Assembly: GCA_002243285.1 (NCBI GenBank)
Contig: CP022585.1
Span: 2,034,641 to 2,098,640 of the forward strand
Origin: Candidatus Fluviicola riflensis
GTDB taxonomy: Bacteria; Bacteroidota; Bacteroidia; Flavobacteriales_D; Crocinitomicaceae
Direction of reading: 5' to 3'
DNA length: 64,000 nucleotides
The first letter of the stretch is position 1; every line of letters begins with the position of its first letter. Shown here in pieces: positions 51,536 to 59,936 of the stretch. A model generated the notes under the pieces. That model ran no database searches and had not been told where the DNA came from. It saw only the letters and a list, made by a program, of their open reading frames with translations. The translations under genes and the position numbers were made by a program.

Positions 51536-51811
51536 TAACGGCATTAAGTAACGATCGCAAGAGAACAAGGTGATATTAAGCTCAATCGAGGCCCTGTTTG
51601 AGCTCAGTCATCGGTTATCCGCGAAGAGGATAACCGCTAATGATCCGCCTCAGGCGGACGAGTTGGGTTGAGATAGCTTAAGGAAGCGTAGCTCTCAAGA
51701 TCGGGACTTATGGCCTTGATTTTTTGCTTACTTACCTCCTTGTTTCGCATTTACCAAAGCGACAAGTCGTCTTCATGAGCAGAGCTCATTCTTTATCAAG
51801 AAAAAAGTAAG
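51536..51811 (-). repeat. Folded ~200-bp repeat, copy A (interrupted)
   Basis: Shares order and wording with copy B at 52743: TAACGGCATTAAGTAACGATC, then AAGAGAACAA, a hairpin (CGGTTATCC 51612-51620 / GGATAACCG 51628-51636), CGAGTTGGG, CTCAAGATCGG-ACTTA and CCTTGATTTTTT. The closing stem pairs CGATC (51552-51556) with 51699-51703. The end hairpin CTTACTT (51727-51733) / AAGTAAG (51805-51811) is interrupted by 58 bases absent from copy B. It lies just 3' of the minus-strand gene at 51817. Confidence 0.8.
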
Positions 51812-51816
51812 AAAGA

Positions 51817-52629
51817 TTAGCGTTTCACAAGGCGTTCCCGACCAATTCCATTCGCGGTTTGCACTTCTACCAGGTATGTTCCGGCAGGAAGATTTTCAAT
51901 CGAAAGTACAGCGGTTGTCAGAAGTGATTGTTCCATCACAACCTGGCCGTTCAATGAAAATACGGTAACAGATTGTAAATCTTTCCCTTTTATGGTAACA
52001 TCTGTTTTGGCTGGATTCGGATACAGATCAATAGCAACTGCAGCGTTTAATTCGTTAATTCCCACAGGATCGTCTATGCGTACATTCACCGAATCGAGGT
52101 ACAATTTAAAAGCATCATACGAACGCAGGCGAAACCCGATGTAAATGGTTTGATTGGTATAACCTTCGTCGGATAAATTCACGAGGCGCGTAGTCCAGTC
52201 CGGATTTTCAAAGCCCAGTGTGGCAACAGTGTCGGTAAAACTCGAAATCTGTGTATCTGTGGTAGAAACCATCACGTAATAACCGTCAGGATAACTTGGA
52301 TCATGCGAGCGCGCATTCCATTGAACGTAATTTCCGTAAGCGCCCATTGTAAGCGCCGGTGTAATCAGCCAGCGATCTGCTTCGGCTGGTTCGGTAAAAA
52401 AAGAAGATGCTCCGGCGACGGTATCAGTTGTATTATCTGGATCTGCGAGTGAAATCCATCCCGGTGCAAACTCGATTACAGATGGATCAAGTGTATTGGT
52501 ATCGTTTACAACGATGGTCCAACCACCCGGAATTCCCTGTTGGAAATCTTCATCAAGAACAACCGTTTGTGCTGTAACGGTGGCCAAAAAACAGGTGCTC
52601 AACACACCACAGATCAGGATTTTTTTCAT
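51817..52629 (-). CDS. Secreted protein with T9SS C-terminal sorting domain
   Basis: 270 aa from the ATG at 52629. Signal peptide (KKILICGVLSTCFLATVTAQ), then a choice-of-anchor J-like jelly-roll (VLDEDFQQGIPGGWTIV; DRWLITPALTM; GYYVMVSTTD). The type IX secretion C-terminal domain covers about 195-270 (VAIDLYPNPAKTDVTIKG, PAGTYLVEV, RERLVKR). It would be exported through the outer membrane and attached or released by the T9SS sortase. A TATTTTTG box lies 5 nt before the ATG, which supports this start over one 24 bp upstream. Confidence 0.88.
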   Translation of the reverse strand: MKKILICGVLSTCFLATVTAQTVVLDEDFQQGIPGGWTIVVNDTNTLDPSVIEFAPGWISLADPDNTTDTVAGASSFFTEPAEADRWLITPALTMGAYGNYVQWNARSHDPSYPDGYYVMVSTTDTQISSFTDTVATLGFENPDWTTRLVNLSDEGYTNQTIYIGFRLRSYDAFKLYLDSVNVRIDDPVGINELNAAVAIDLYPNPAKTDVTIKGKDLQSVTVFSLNGQVVMEQSLLTTAVLSIENLPAGTYLVEVQTANGIGRERLVKR

Positions 52630-52634
52630 AGGTA

Positions 52635-52642
52635 CAAAAATA
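52635..52642 (-). promoter_or_regulatory. TATTTTTG box 5 nt before an ATG
   Basis: Minus-strand TAnnTTTG match (52642-52635) with five bases before the ATG at 52629. Confidence 0.45.
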
Positions 52643-52742
52643 AGAACTTTCATGTATGTTAAACGTGAGAACTTTTTAAACCGTGTATCTATTGATTAAA
52701 GTTTGTTAAGTCAAGTGATCCTTAACTTTAGAAGGAGATTCC

Positions 52743-52951
52743 TAACGGCATTAAGTAACGATCTTAAGAGAACAAAGTGAGGAAAGCGCAACGGAACCCC
52801 TGTATGAGCTCAACCATCGGGTTGTTTGCAAAACAATCCGCTAATGGTGTTTGCGAGTTGGGGTGAAGTAGCTTGACAAACTGCAGTTCTCAAGATCGGA
52901 ACTTACAGCCTTGATTTTTTTGTTTCTTTTTGTATCAAGACAAAAAGAAAG
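52743..52951 (-). repeat. Folded ~200-bp repeat, copy B
   Basis: Closing stem CGATCTTAAGAGAAC (52759-52773) / GTTCTCAAGATCG (52886-52898). Inside it is a hairpin CGGGTTGTTT / AAACAATCCG with one G-U pair (around 52818-52842), placed as in copy A but with different bases. End hairpin TTTCTTTTTG (52923-52932) / CAAAAAGAAA (52941-52950). It lies just 3' of the minus-strand gene at 52955. Confidence 0.82.
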
Positions 52952-52954
52952 AGA

Positions 52955-53416
52955 CTACTTCACCAAATTCACCACCACCTCTTTAAAATCCTGGTAAAAC
53001 GCATCGAAATGAACCAAACGGTCTTCGAGAAAAGTAAAAATGGCTGTCCGGTGCTCCGGATTAAAGAAATTAAGTTCGGTGTTTTCCCAGATAATGCGAT
53101 TAAACTGTGCTATGGCGGGTGAACTGCAGTTTTCGATCCATGCGGCTTCGCCCATTTCGGCTTCAAGTACTACTTTAAGTTCGTGCATTTGTTCCCATAT
53201 AATGGCACGGATTCCGGCGTCTTTGGCTTGGATGTCAAAACAAAAACGAGCGCCGTTGCCGTCTGCATCTACCCGTATGTGAATGAATGAAACATCCGAA
53301 GGATAATTGAGCCAGTTCATTTTCCGGCCGTTTACCGAGCGGTGTTTTGACATGTGGGACTTGAAATCAGACCAAAAGGTCGTTTTGATTTGTTTGAGTT
53401 CTTCTTTGCTGTACAT
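52955..53416 (-). CDS. DUF4268 family protein
   Basis: 153 aa, cytosolic. The N-terminal YSKEELKQIKTTFWSDFKSHM and the FIHIRVDADGNGARFCFDIQ strand pair match DUF4268, a domain also seen in restriction-system-linked proteins. The isolated domain has no known activity. It follows the 53418 lipoprotein by 1 bp and probably shares its transcript. Confidence 0.8.
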   Translation of the reverse strand: MYSKEELKQIKTTFWSDFKSHMSKHRSVNGRKMNWLNYPSDVSFIHIRVDADGNGARFCFDIQAKDAGIRAIIWEQMHELKVVLEAEMGEAAWIENCSSPAIAQFNRIIWENTELNFFNPEHRTAIFTFLEDRLVHFDAFYQDFKEVVVNLVK

Positions 53417-53417
53417 G

Positions 53418-54326
53418 CTACTTTTCGTAGCTGTAAAAATAGGTGTTTCGGTCGATAACCACGTAATCGGGAAGCTGCGAATCGTCGTAATGCCAGCTCA
53501 TATCGCGGATCACCGAGTTGCCAAGCCATTCTTTATAAGTCGAAATCTGATTGTCTTTATAAGTCCATTCCTTGATTTTCGCCACCTGGCTGTTGGTTTC
53601 ACTCAGCAAAAAAGCATTTTGTGGTTTGTTGTCCTGCATGAAAACCACACTGCATTGCGCAGCTTGAAATCCGTTTTTCAACATCGGAACATTGTCAAGC
53701 GCGCGTTTAATGTCTTTATTACTGCTACCTTCAGGCATGAACAGTTCCACGGAAAAAATGCTGTTGCCAATCTTGCTGACAATGACTTCCGGATGGCTGA
53801 AGGAACCGATGACCCAGGTGCTGTCGTATTGCTGATGACTTTTACTACGTAAGAGCAGGAAGCCGCTGTCTGTTTGTTTAATGTAAGTTTTCATGGCCTT
53901 TTTGACCCCGAAAAACTGTGAGAAGACAATTTCCCCGTTCCATTTAGCGGATTTAAAGGAAACGGTTCCTTTAGTGATGAGCCTCAGTTGTTTGTCGTTT
54001 TTGGAGTCGGAATAGGTAAGTTTGTTCCAGTTATCGGAATAATCGAACCGGAATTGCATCAGGGTATCTTCCGGATTTTTACCACCTTTTGAATACATGA
54101 CAATGTGCCTGATTCCCAATTTTTGCAGTGCTTCACGGTTCCATGTTTCGGGATAATTTACCGGTGCTTCGGTCAATGTTCCGACAGTGGTGTAATGGAA
54201 AAGTGGCGTTTTTTGAAGATTGATCTCCGGAAACGTGGTTGATTTTCCGTTGCCATCCGTACACGCAGAAAAAGACACTAAAACAAGCGCGATTATCGAT
54301 GAATAGATGTATTTTGTCGACCACAT
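53418..54326 (-). CDS. Hypothetical lipoprotein
   Basis: 302 aa. Lipobox FSAC at residues about 19-22, so an envelope-anchored protein is predicted. The mature part has beta-strand repeats with conserved aromatic residues (FRFDYSDNWNKLTYSDS; VSFKSAKWNGEIVFSQ) that resemble lipid/substrate-binding beta-sheets. No family is recognised. TATATTTG sits 5 nt before the ATG, and the DUF4268 gene follows 1 bp after the stop. Confidence 0.72.
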   Translation of the reverse strand: MWSTKYIYSSIIALVLVSFSACTDGNGKSTTFPEINLQKTPLFHYTTVGTLTEAPVNYPETWNREALQKLGIRHIVMYSKGGKNPEDTLMQFRFDYSDNWNKLTYSDSKNDKQLRLITKGTVSFKSAKWNGEIVFSQFFGVKKAMKTYIKQTDSGFLLLRSKSHQQYDSTWVIGSFSHPEVIVSKIGNSIFSVELFMPEGSSNKDIKRALDNVPMLKNGFQAAQCSVVFMQDNKPQNAFLLSETNSQVAKIKEWTYKDNQISTYKEWLGNSVIRDMSWHYDDSQLPDYVVIDRNTYFYSYEK

Positions 54327-54331
54327 ATTGA

Positions 54332-54339
54332 CAAATATA
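54332..54339 (-). promoter_or_regulatory. TATATTTG box 5 nt before an ATG
   Basis: Minus-strand exact TAnnTTTG match (54339-54332), five bases before the ATG at 54326; predicted near-leaderless start. Confidence 0.5.
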
Positions 54340-54454
54340 GTCGAAATTCAACAGAAGTCCTTCCCATTTGTGGAATAATATGTTAAAATTAACGGTAATT
54401 AGGGGTTGTTAAACCGATTTCCTTTGGTTCCGTTAAGAATCAAGGGGATACTTT

Positions 54455-54502
54455 TTTTTCACCACAACGCTTACGCCGAAGCTTCAGTGTTGTGGTGAAA
54501 AA
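54455..54502. repeat. Hairpin of the CACAACGC repeat family
   Basis: Arms TTTTTCACCACAAC (54455-54468) and GTTGTGGTGAAAAA (54489-54502) are perfect complements, and the loop has GCTTACGC, as in the element at 50391. It lies 5 bp past the 54508 stop on the minus strand, so it may act as its transcript end. Confidence 0.8.
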
Positions 54503-54507
54503 TAGCC

Positions 54508-56154
54508 CTATTTCTTCCAATCGATATACATCACTGGCCGGAAACCAACCATCGAACTTCCTTTATCTGCCGAAACAACTTGCTGGTAAAGAGCGGTGTT
54601 CAATTGATTTTCCTGTTTATCTACCAAACCGGTCAAATAATTACCGCCCAAAACCGTCATTTGATCCTGCGGAGTAGCGGATTCTGAACAATACTCCGAA
54701 ACTCCACCTGTCAAACACCAGATCGGATAGGTTTGATTGATCGTGTGCCAGTCGGCTAACCTGGGCGAATGTCCCTTGATCGCCAGTATTTCTTTGGAGG
54801 AATATGGTGAACTCCGATTGATGAACCACAAGGCATCTTCGGGTGAACGCGTGAGAATAAAAGGAGTTTCCGTCTGGGCATTGATTTGATTGCGAAGAAC
54901 AACCGGCGCGCAATGTTTTACCGCCATTTCATAATGAATCAGCTGTGGTAATTCTACCCGGATGGCATACGGAGCATCTTTCAGTTCCTTGTTTTTTCGG
55001 TGTTGCAACCAGTCGCAATACGCTTTCATCTGAGCTTCGTTGACGCCAACCACCGGATGATTATTGTAGGCCGGATGCCAGAAATAAGTACGTGCAATGG
55101 CATCGTAGTCCGCATGGGGCGTGTCATTCAGCCAGCAAACCGTGTCCGGGAAAACGGGAGTAGGGGAGCAACCTCCGGAACGATAGATAAATCTCCTGGT
55201 ATCGAACTCGTTCCGTTTGTAAAAGCGCTCGGGCTGCGGAAGAAACAGTTGCGAAACAATTTGATAGTACTCCTCATTATCGTAGTAGTTGTAAATATTG
55301 ATCTTTTTCTCCTTGAAATAATTGTAATTAAAACCGTAGCGCTTCAGATAAACCGCTAGTGAATCCGGATCGGAATAATCGAGCGCTGAACGTTGTTTTT
55401 TCGTGCAATTCAATAATTGAACAGCATCATAATCCTCCAATTCGTGATACAAAAGATCAAATGTGATGGAATCGCGCACCCAATGAACAAATTCGCGGTA
55501 TTGCGCGTTGGTGACTTCAGACTGGGCCATGTAAAACGGTTCCAGGAATTCATTGATGACCGGCTGCGCTACAGTTGAGCGATACTGCTGAAATTCGTTT
55601 TTTAACGCCAGAATAAGGGAATCCTGAGAACCAGTAACATTTTGAGCCAATCCGTATTTAACATAATAATCGAACCACAGGTGTTTCCAGTCGGAGTTAT
55701 TGCGGCAGCGCAACTTTAACGTATCAAAGTGTGGACCTTCCATGATGTATAAACCATCGAGGATTCCTATAGTTCCTTCGTTATAATTATTGTATACTGG
55801 CTCATCAATCGTATCAACGGGCGGTTCCACATATACATAAGGAATATAGGGATATCTGCGAAATTCATACGCCGGCGATTGTTGCACCAAATCAGCTTGT
55901 GAACTGATGCACAATATTTTATCCGGACCAGTGAGCGTTGTAGGCTGTACCAAAACGTAATTGGCCAGCACAGGATAACGCATGAGGTTTTCTGCAGGAA
56001 TTTTATAGCGACCGTCAATCGCATACAGTTGATTTAACACCAATGTGTCCGCCGATTTTGTACTCAGCGAGATTTGAATAGAATCGACCGGTTGGGCAAG
56101 TGCAGGAGAATACGCGATTCTCAGGAAGCAGCAGAGTATGATGGGAAGACGCAT
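54508..56154 (-). CDS. GldK-like protein (SUMF1/FGE-sulfatase domain)
   Basis: 548 aa with a signal peptide (about 1-20). The domain pattern EPFYMAQSEVTNAQYREFVHWVRDSI, PDTVCWLNDTPHADYD, YFWHPAYNNHPVVGVNEAQMKAYCDWLQHR closely follows GldK/GldJ of the gliding/T9SS machinery. These have an FGE-sulfatase fold without proven catalysis. GldK is a lipoprotein of the T9SS ring; this copy lacks a clear lipobox and is not next to gldLMN here, so it may be a paralogue. It may support secretion of the T9SS cargo in the window. Confidence 0.78.
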   Translation of the reverse strand: MRLPIILCCFLRIAYSPALAQPVDSIQISLSTKSADTLVLNQLYAIDGRYKIPAENLMRYPVLANYVLVQPTTLTGPDKILCISSQADLVQQSPAYEFRRYPYIPYVYVEPPVDTIDEPVYNNYNEGTIGILDGLYIMEGPHFDTLKLRCRNNSDWKHLWFDYYVKYGLAQNVTGSQDSLILALKNEFQQYRSTVAQPVINEFLEPFYMAQSEVTNAQYREFVHWVRDSITFDLLYHELEDYDAVQLLNCTKKQRSALDYSDPDSLAVYLKRYGFNYNYFKEKKINIYNYYDNEEYYQIVSQLFLPQPERFYKRNEFDTRRFIYRSGGCSPTPVFPDTVCWLNDTPHADYDAIARTYFWHPAYNNHPVVGVNEAQMKAYCDWLQHRKNKELKDAPYAIRVELPQLIHYEMAVKHCAPVVLRNQINAQTETPFILTRSPEDALWFINRSSPYSSKEILAIKGHSPRLADWHTINQTYPIWCLTGGVSEYCSESATPQDQMTVLGGNYLTGLVDKQENQLNTALYQQVVSADKGSSMVGFRPVMYIDWKK

Positions 56155-56289
56155 AATTCTATAATGATAGAAAGAATTGTTTGTTACAGTGGTAGGTGTA
56201 CAATAAATGTCATTTGTGGAGCGTTACGCTATTTAACATAATATTAATTATAGGACATTGTGTTTTTTTGATTAAGTTTGTTGAGTTCA

Positions 56290-56330
56290 TGTCTGTCTGC
56301 ACTTGAGCGTCAAGCAATTGGAGACAGACA
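56290..56330. repeat. Inverted repeat after the defence-like operon
   Basis: TGTCTGTCT (56290-56298) and AGACAGACA (56322-56330), with an inner CTTGA/TCAAG pair (56302-56306 / 56310-56314). It lies 40 bp past the stop of the 56370 gene on the minus strand and may terminate that operon. The remainder of the 215-bp gap (56155-56369) shows no gene. Confidence 0.7.
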
Positions 56331-56369
56331 GATATGAGATTTGGTACTTGAAGGTACACCTCTTGAATT

Positions 56370-57752
56370 TTAAATCCCCCACAAACAAGCCCTATGGAAT
56401 TGTTTGAAATAGTTGAAAGAATTTGGTATGGCACCGTCATCGTATATTTGGAATAATGATAAGTCCGGTGATTTCGATATCGCCCAAGACGTCACATCTT
56501 CAATATGATCTTTTATATCATCCCATAATTCAGTGAAATCGTTAGGCGTAGATCCAGCATTCCAGAATCCATTTTCCACACCGTAGCTTTCCCATAAATC
56601 ACTTAGATCAGATTTGTCAACCCCAGCATTCTTAAAAATAAGAGAAGTGTTTCCAGTAGATATTCTAAGCATTAATGTTGCTCTAGCTATTACAGATAAT
56701 GGATTTAATGAGTTAGTTATAGGATCAAGTGCTTTATTCTGAGCTTCAGTAAAAATTTTATGAGTACCATGGACGTCTTTTAAAAAATCTATAATTGATG
56801 GGTTATGGGTTTCACCTAAATTGTTTAATGTGTCAACTATTATCTCTTCTAAACTATTATTTGTTTTGATTGTTGGTGATAGATTAGTATACATTTTCTG
56901 GAGAAGTATCCTTAGCAAATGCTTGTCAAGAAGCTGAAATTTATTAGTTTGATAAGGTTCAAGAATATCCCAGTATGAACTTAATTCCTTAATGACTTCA
57001 TTGACAGTATATGTTGGTGGATTAATATTTAATCTTTGTGGTCTATAACTAACTTCATTTCTCATCCGTCGATCATCCGTAAAAAAATTTACATCGAAGT
57101 TCCAGTCTTTCATCCATTGCTTGATCACATTAGTTCCCGTGACAGTTCCTGAATATGGAAAAGCATTTACCCATTCTTCAAAAGTTTTCCCGTTCACAGA
57201 AAACACCTTTAAAATCTCTGAATTTATTGGTTTCACATTTGATGTTGACCATTTTTCAATTGCTTCCCAAACCATGATGTGGGTCCCAACCCGTTTGTAT
57301 TCATACCTTTGTCGTTGACGATTGTAATATCTTACGCCAGGATCTTGAGCTATTAAATTCGATGAGTCTACATGAATGTGTTGATGGTCAAAAATACCTA
57401 TGCCTTCACTAGCAAGAAAAGACATAGAAGCTCTCAACTCAGCATAATATGCTAAGTGAATTGAGATACCATTATCACCTTTTAACAAGCTTTCAACGGC
57501 ATGTGATAAGTAAACCCACCCATCAAGTGAATGAAGTAAGCTTGAGGCTGCCATGTATGTATTAACTTGTTCTAATGAAAGCGGAACACATCGAATACCT
57601 GTTAAAAAATTATTCTTTACTGCGTCAATCGAATTTGATACTAATGGATTTGATGGGTCGAGTATATAACCAAGTGGTAGATTGTCAGATTTAATCTTTG
57701 CTGCACCGTTAATGACAGGTAAATTCGAAGCTCTATCGATGAAATTTTGCAT
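56370..57752 (-). CDS. Unknown 460-aa protein of the methyltransferase operon
   Basis: Soluble. The N-terminal half holds HLAYYAELRASMSFLASEGIG (about 99-119) and a DHQHIHVDSSN loop (122-132). A mid region has RNEVSYRP (231-238), and the C-terminal half is helical. The first element resembles HEPN-like/YaaC-type helical bundles, and the RN..SYRP string is reminiscent of the R-containing motif there, but the classic RxxxxxH motif is not seen. No certain family. It starts 9 bp after the DGQHR gene; toxin or effector is a guess. Confidence 0.7.
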   Translation of the reverse strand: MQNFIDRASNLPVINGAAKIKSDNLPLGYILDPSNPLVSNSIDAVKNNFLTGIRCVPLSLEQVNTYMAASSLLHSLDGWVYLSHAVESLLKGDNGISIHLAYYAELRASMSFLASEGIGIFDHQHIHVDSSNLIAQDPGVRYYNRQRQRYEYKRVGTHIMVWEAIEKWSTSNVKPINSEILKVFSVNGKTFEEWVNAFPYSGTVTGTNVIKQWMKDWNFDVNFFTDDRRMRNEVSYRPQRLNINPPTYTVNEVIKELSSYWDILEPYQTNKFQLLDKHLLRILLQKMYTNLSPTIKTNNSLEEIIVDTLNNLGETHNPSIIDFLKDVHGTHKIFTEAQNKALDPITNSLNPLSVIARATLMLRISTGNTSLIFKNAGVDKSDLSDLWESYGVENGFWNAGSTPNDFTELWDDIKDHIEDVTSWAISKSPDLSLFQIYDDGAIPNSFNYFKQFHRACLWGI

Positions 57753-57761
57753 ACTTCTTTC

Positions 57762-59936
57762 CTATTTCATGAATTGAGCAAGTTGAGAAGTAAGCTCAAC
57801 TAAAATTTTATCTTCTGATGTCTGAAATGTACCGATAAGGTTCTTCCAAACCATACTGTAGCCGCTACCACCTTTATATTGTGTTTGAATTAACCTTTTA
57901 TTCGCATCATCAGAAAAATCTGCTGACGGGGTTCTCCAATCTGCTTTAACAACTTCACGAGCGAAAGATTGCATAACAGAATATATTCGATGCTCTCTAA
58001 TTTGTTTAATAGCGATATCTATACTTTGAGATCTAATGACTTTATCGTCAAGATCTTCATCCCAAAGAAGATCATTTAGATCCCACTTATCTGATTTTGC
58101 TAGTAAAAAGAAAATGTCGTTTGCAAACATTGATATACCTCTAACACCTTGATCTCTGGATAAAAAAGAGTTTTTTGATAAAAAAGCTGGATGATCCTCC
58201 TCATTTCCCGTTTCTTCATTAATTCTAATTAGTTTTGCCCAGCCAGGTTCATCTCCTTGATAATCTGTCTCAAGGAAGTCATCTAATTTCTTTTTGATCA
58301 AGTCCCATAATAGGATTAAAAAACCGGCTTGTTGTGAACGGTTCCAGTTAATAACCTGGTATTTTGTTCCTTTTTTTATTATATCAGAGAAAAGCCCTCC
58401 CATTCCCCAAGATGTTTGCTCCGCTGATTTCTTTAAAAATGAACTTGTTAGCGCTCTAATAAATGCCGCTTGACTAATGTTTCCCTCACCTTCACCAAGC
58501 ATTTTTATTCTATTCTTCCAAGGGCTCTCTTTGTAAGACCATAAAGCATCTACTAGTTCTTGTGCTCTATTTTCTCGGTAAAACATGAGGCCTTCTTTAG
58601 AGCTTTCAAGCCATTTTTGAGTTCTTAATAAAGGATACAAATCGTAACCAAGGCTAGTGTTTATTTTTACGGGCTTAATATTTATGGTATAAAACAGATA
58701 CGCTTGCCAAGCACGATCAAGATCAAAATACGCGATCACAGGTAATTCATAATCGCCTTGAAATTCTTCTTTTTCATCGAAAGCCCAAAGTCGGTGCTGA
58801 CCATCAATTATTTCGATTGGTTTCAAAACAGGGTTCCAACTTTCTTCAAAAACACTGTCAGGTAATTTTATTGTAGGGAAATCACTTTCAATATCTTCAA
58901 TAGTTATTTTATTTTTTGGGTCAATTGAATTCCCTCCTCTCTCTGAATTTGGCCCTAGAATATTAGCAATTATAGCCGTAGGTAACATCCCTGGCATTTT
59001 CAAATCCTTATAATCTTCTGATTCTCGTTGGTCATTTGATATGGTAGACCAAGGGAATCCACCATGGATATAATTATGAATTTCTTCTGATCTAGTTTCG
59101 TTGTGTGTTCTTTGAACAGCCGATTTATCTGTTTTTCGCCGATGTACATCGGCTAAACGCTTAAGTAACCGGGCATCCATTTTAAACATAAAATAGAATG
59201 GTTGGGGTTGTTTTCTCATTTCATCTTCCGAGAAATCAATGTCGTTCCATTCGTTAAGCCATTGTTTGACTTTATATGCTTTAAATTCTTTATTTCTTGA
59301 TAAAATATTAAGATTATATTTTAATTTACTCTGTACAAGGCTTTCTCCATTAATCCATTTTTTAAATTGCTCTTCTGATATGCTCATAGCTTTGTGGAAA
59401 TCATTTTCTAAGCATACTTGCTCGAATTTCGTTCCATCCCAATCAGCTTTTTGAAGTCTTAATTCTAGAAGTTTTTTAAATAGCAATCCGACTTCTCCTC
59501 TCTCATAAAGAGCTGTGAAATTGAATTCAACAATATCTTTTCTTCGTAAACTATTGTGTGCTGCCCCTGATTCCACTAGTGCACTCCTCATGTTCGTGAA
59601 TTGTTTCCCAATTCCCATGCGGAAAACACCTTTCATATCACCAGTAGAATATTCTGTGGCAAATTGAGAAATATTGTCACTGTGTGTGAAGATTGCTGCC
59701 ATTAAGGCGAAAAGTCTTTTTTGTTCTGGGTAGTTTTGTATGTCAATCCAAAATTGAGGAATTGGATCTGATAGTTTTTCTATTCCAAGGAAATTTCGAA
59801 GAGATGGTTCATCAATCCATATTTCTTTTTTAATATACTTTTTGATTTCCTCTAAGCTTGAAATTACATCAATCACTTGAACGGCGTCATATTTTGTCCA
59901 AGACGTTTTTAATTTGGCTAGGTTTAAATTGTTCAT
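57762..59936 (-). CDS. DGQHR-domain protein (DndB-like)
   Basis: 724 aa. An N-terminal region of about 240 residues has no recognised domain. Then comes a DndB/ParB-like module: LLKRLADVHRRKT (257-269), EIHNYIHGGF, the signature IDGQHRLWAF (377-386), FYTINIKPVKINTSLGYDLYP (415-435, in pieces) and a helical C-terminal part. DGQHR proteins accompany DNA-modification systems (Dnd, Dpd), where DndB binds DNA and represses transcription. Its ATG overlaps the methyltransferase stop by 4 bp (ATGA). The codons are AT-rich compared with the core genes. Confidence 0.82.
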   Translation of the reverse strand: MNNLNLAKLKTSWTKYDAVQVIDVISSLEEIKKYIKKEIWIDEPSLRNFLGIEKLSDPIPQFWIDIQNYPEQKRLFALMAAIFTHSDNISQFATEYSTGDMKGVFRMGIGKQFTNMRSALVESGAAHNSLRRKDIVEFNFTALYERGEVGLLFKKLLELRLQKADWDGTKFEQVCLENDFHKAMSISEEQFKKWINGESLVQSKLKYNLNILSRNKEFKAYKVKQWLNEWNDIDFSEDEMRKQPQPFYFMFKMDARLLKRLADVHRRKTDKSAVQRTHNETRSEEIHNYIHGGFPWSTISNDQRESEDYKDLKMPGMLPTAIIANILGPNSERGGNSIDPKNKITIEDIESDFPTIKLPDSVFEESWNPVLKPIEIIDGQHRLWAFDEKEEFQGDYELPVIAYFDLDRAWQAYLFYTINIKPVKINTSLGYDLYPLLRTQKWLESSKEGLMFYRENRAQELVDALWSYKESPWKNRIKMLGEGEGNISQAAFIRALTSSFLKKSAEQTSWGMGGLFSDIIKKGTKYQVINWNRSQQAGFLILLWDLIKKKLDDFLETDYQGDEPGWAKLIRINEETGNEEDHPAFLSKNSFLSRDQGVRGISMFANDIFFLLAKSDKWDLNDLLWDEDLDDKVIRSQSIDIAIKQIREHRIYSVMQSFAREVVKADWRTPSADFSDDANKRLIQTQYKGGSGYSMVWKNLIGTFQTSEDKILVELTSQLAQFMK

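Noticed and set aside
52923..52950. Reading the end hairpin of repeat copy B as a classic Rho-independent terminator
   Set aside because: On the gene's strand the stem is followed by A residues, not T; it is kept as part of the folded repeat.
56210..56440. ORF of 76 aa overlapping the end of the 56370 gene
   Set aside because: It covers an inverted repeat and the 3' end of a longer gene in another frame, with no protein-like pattern.
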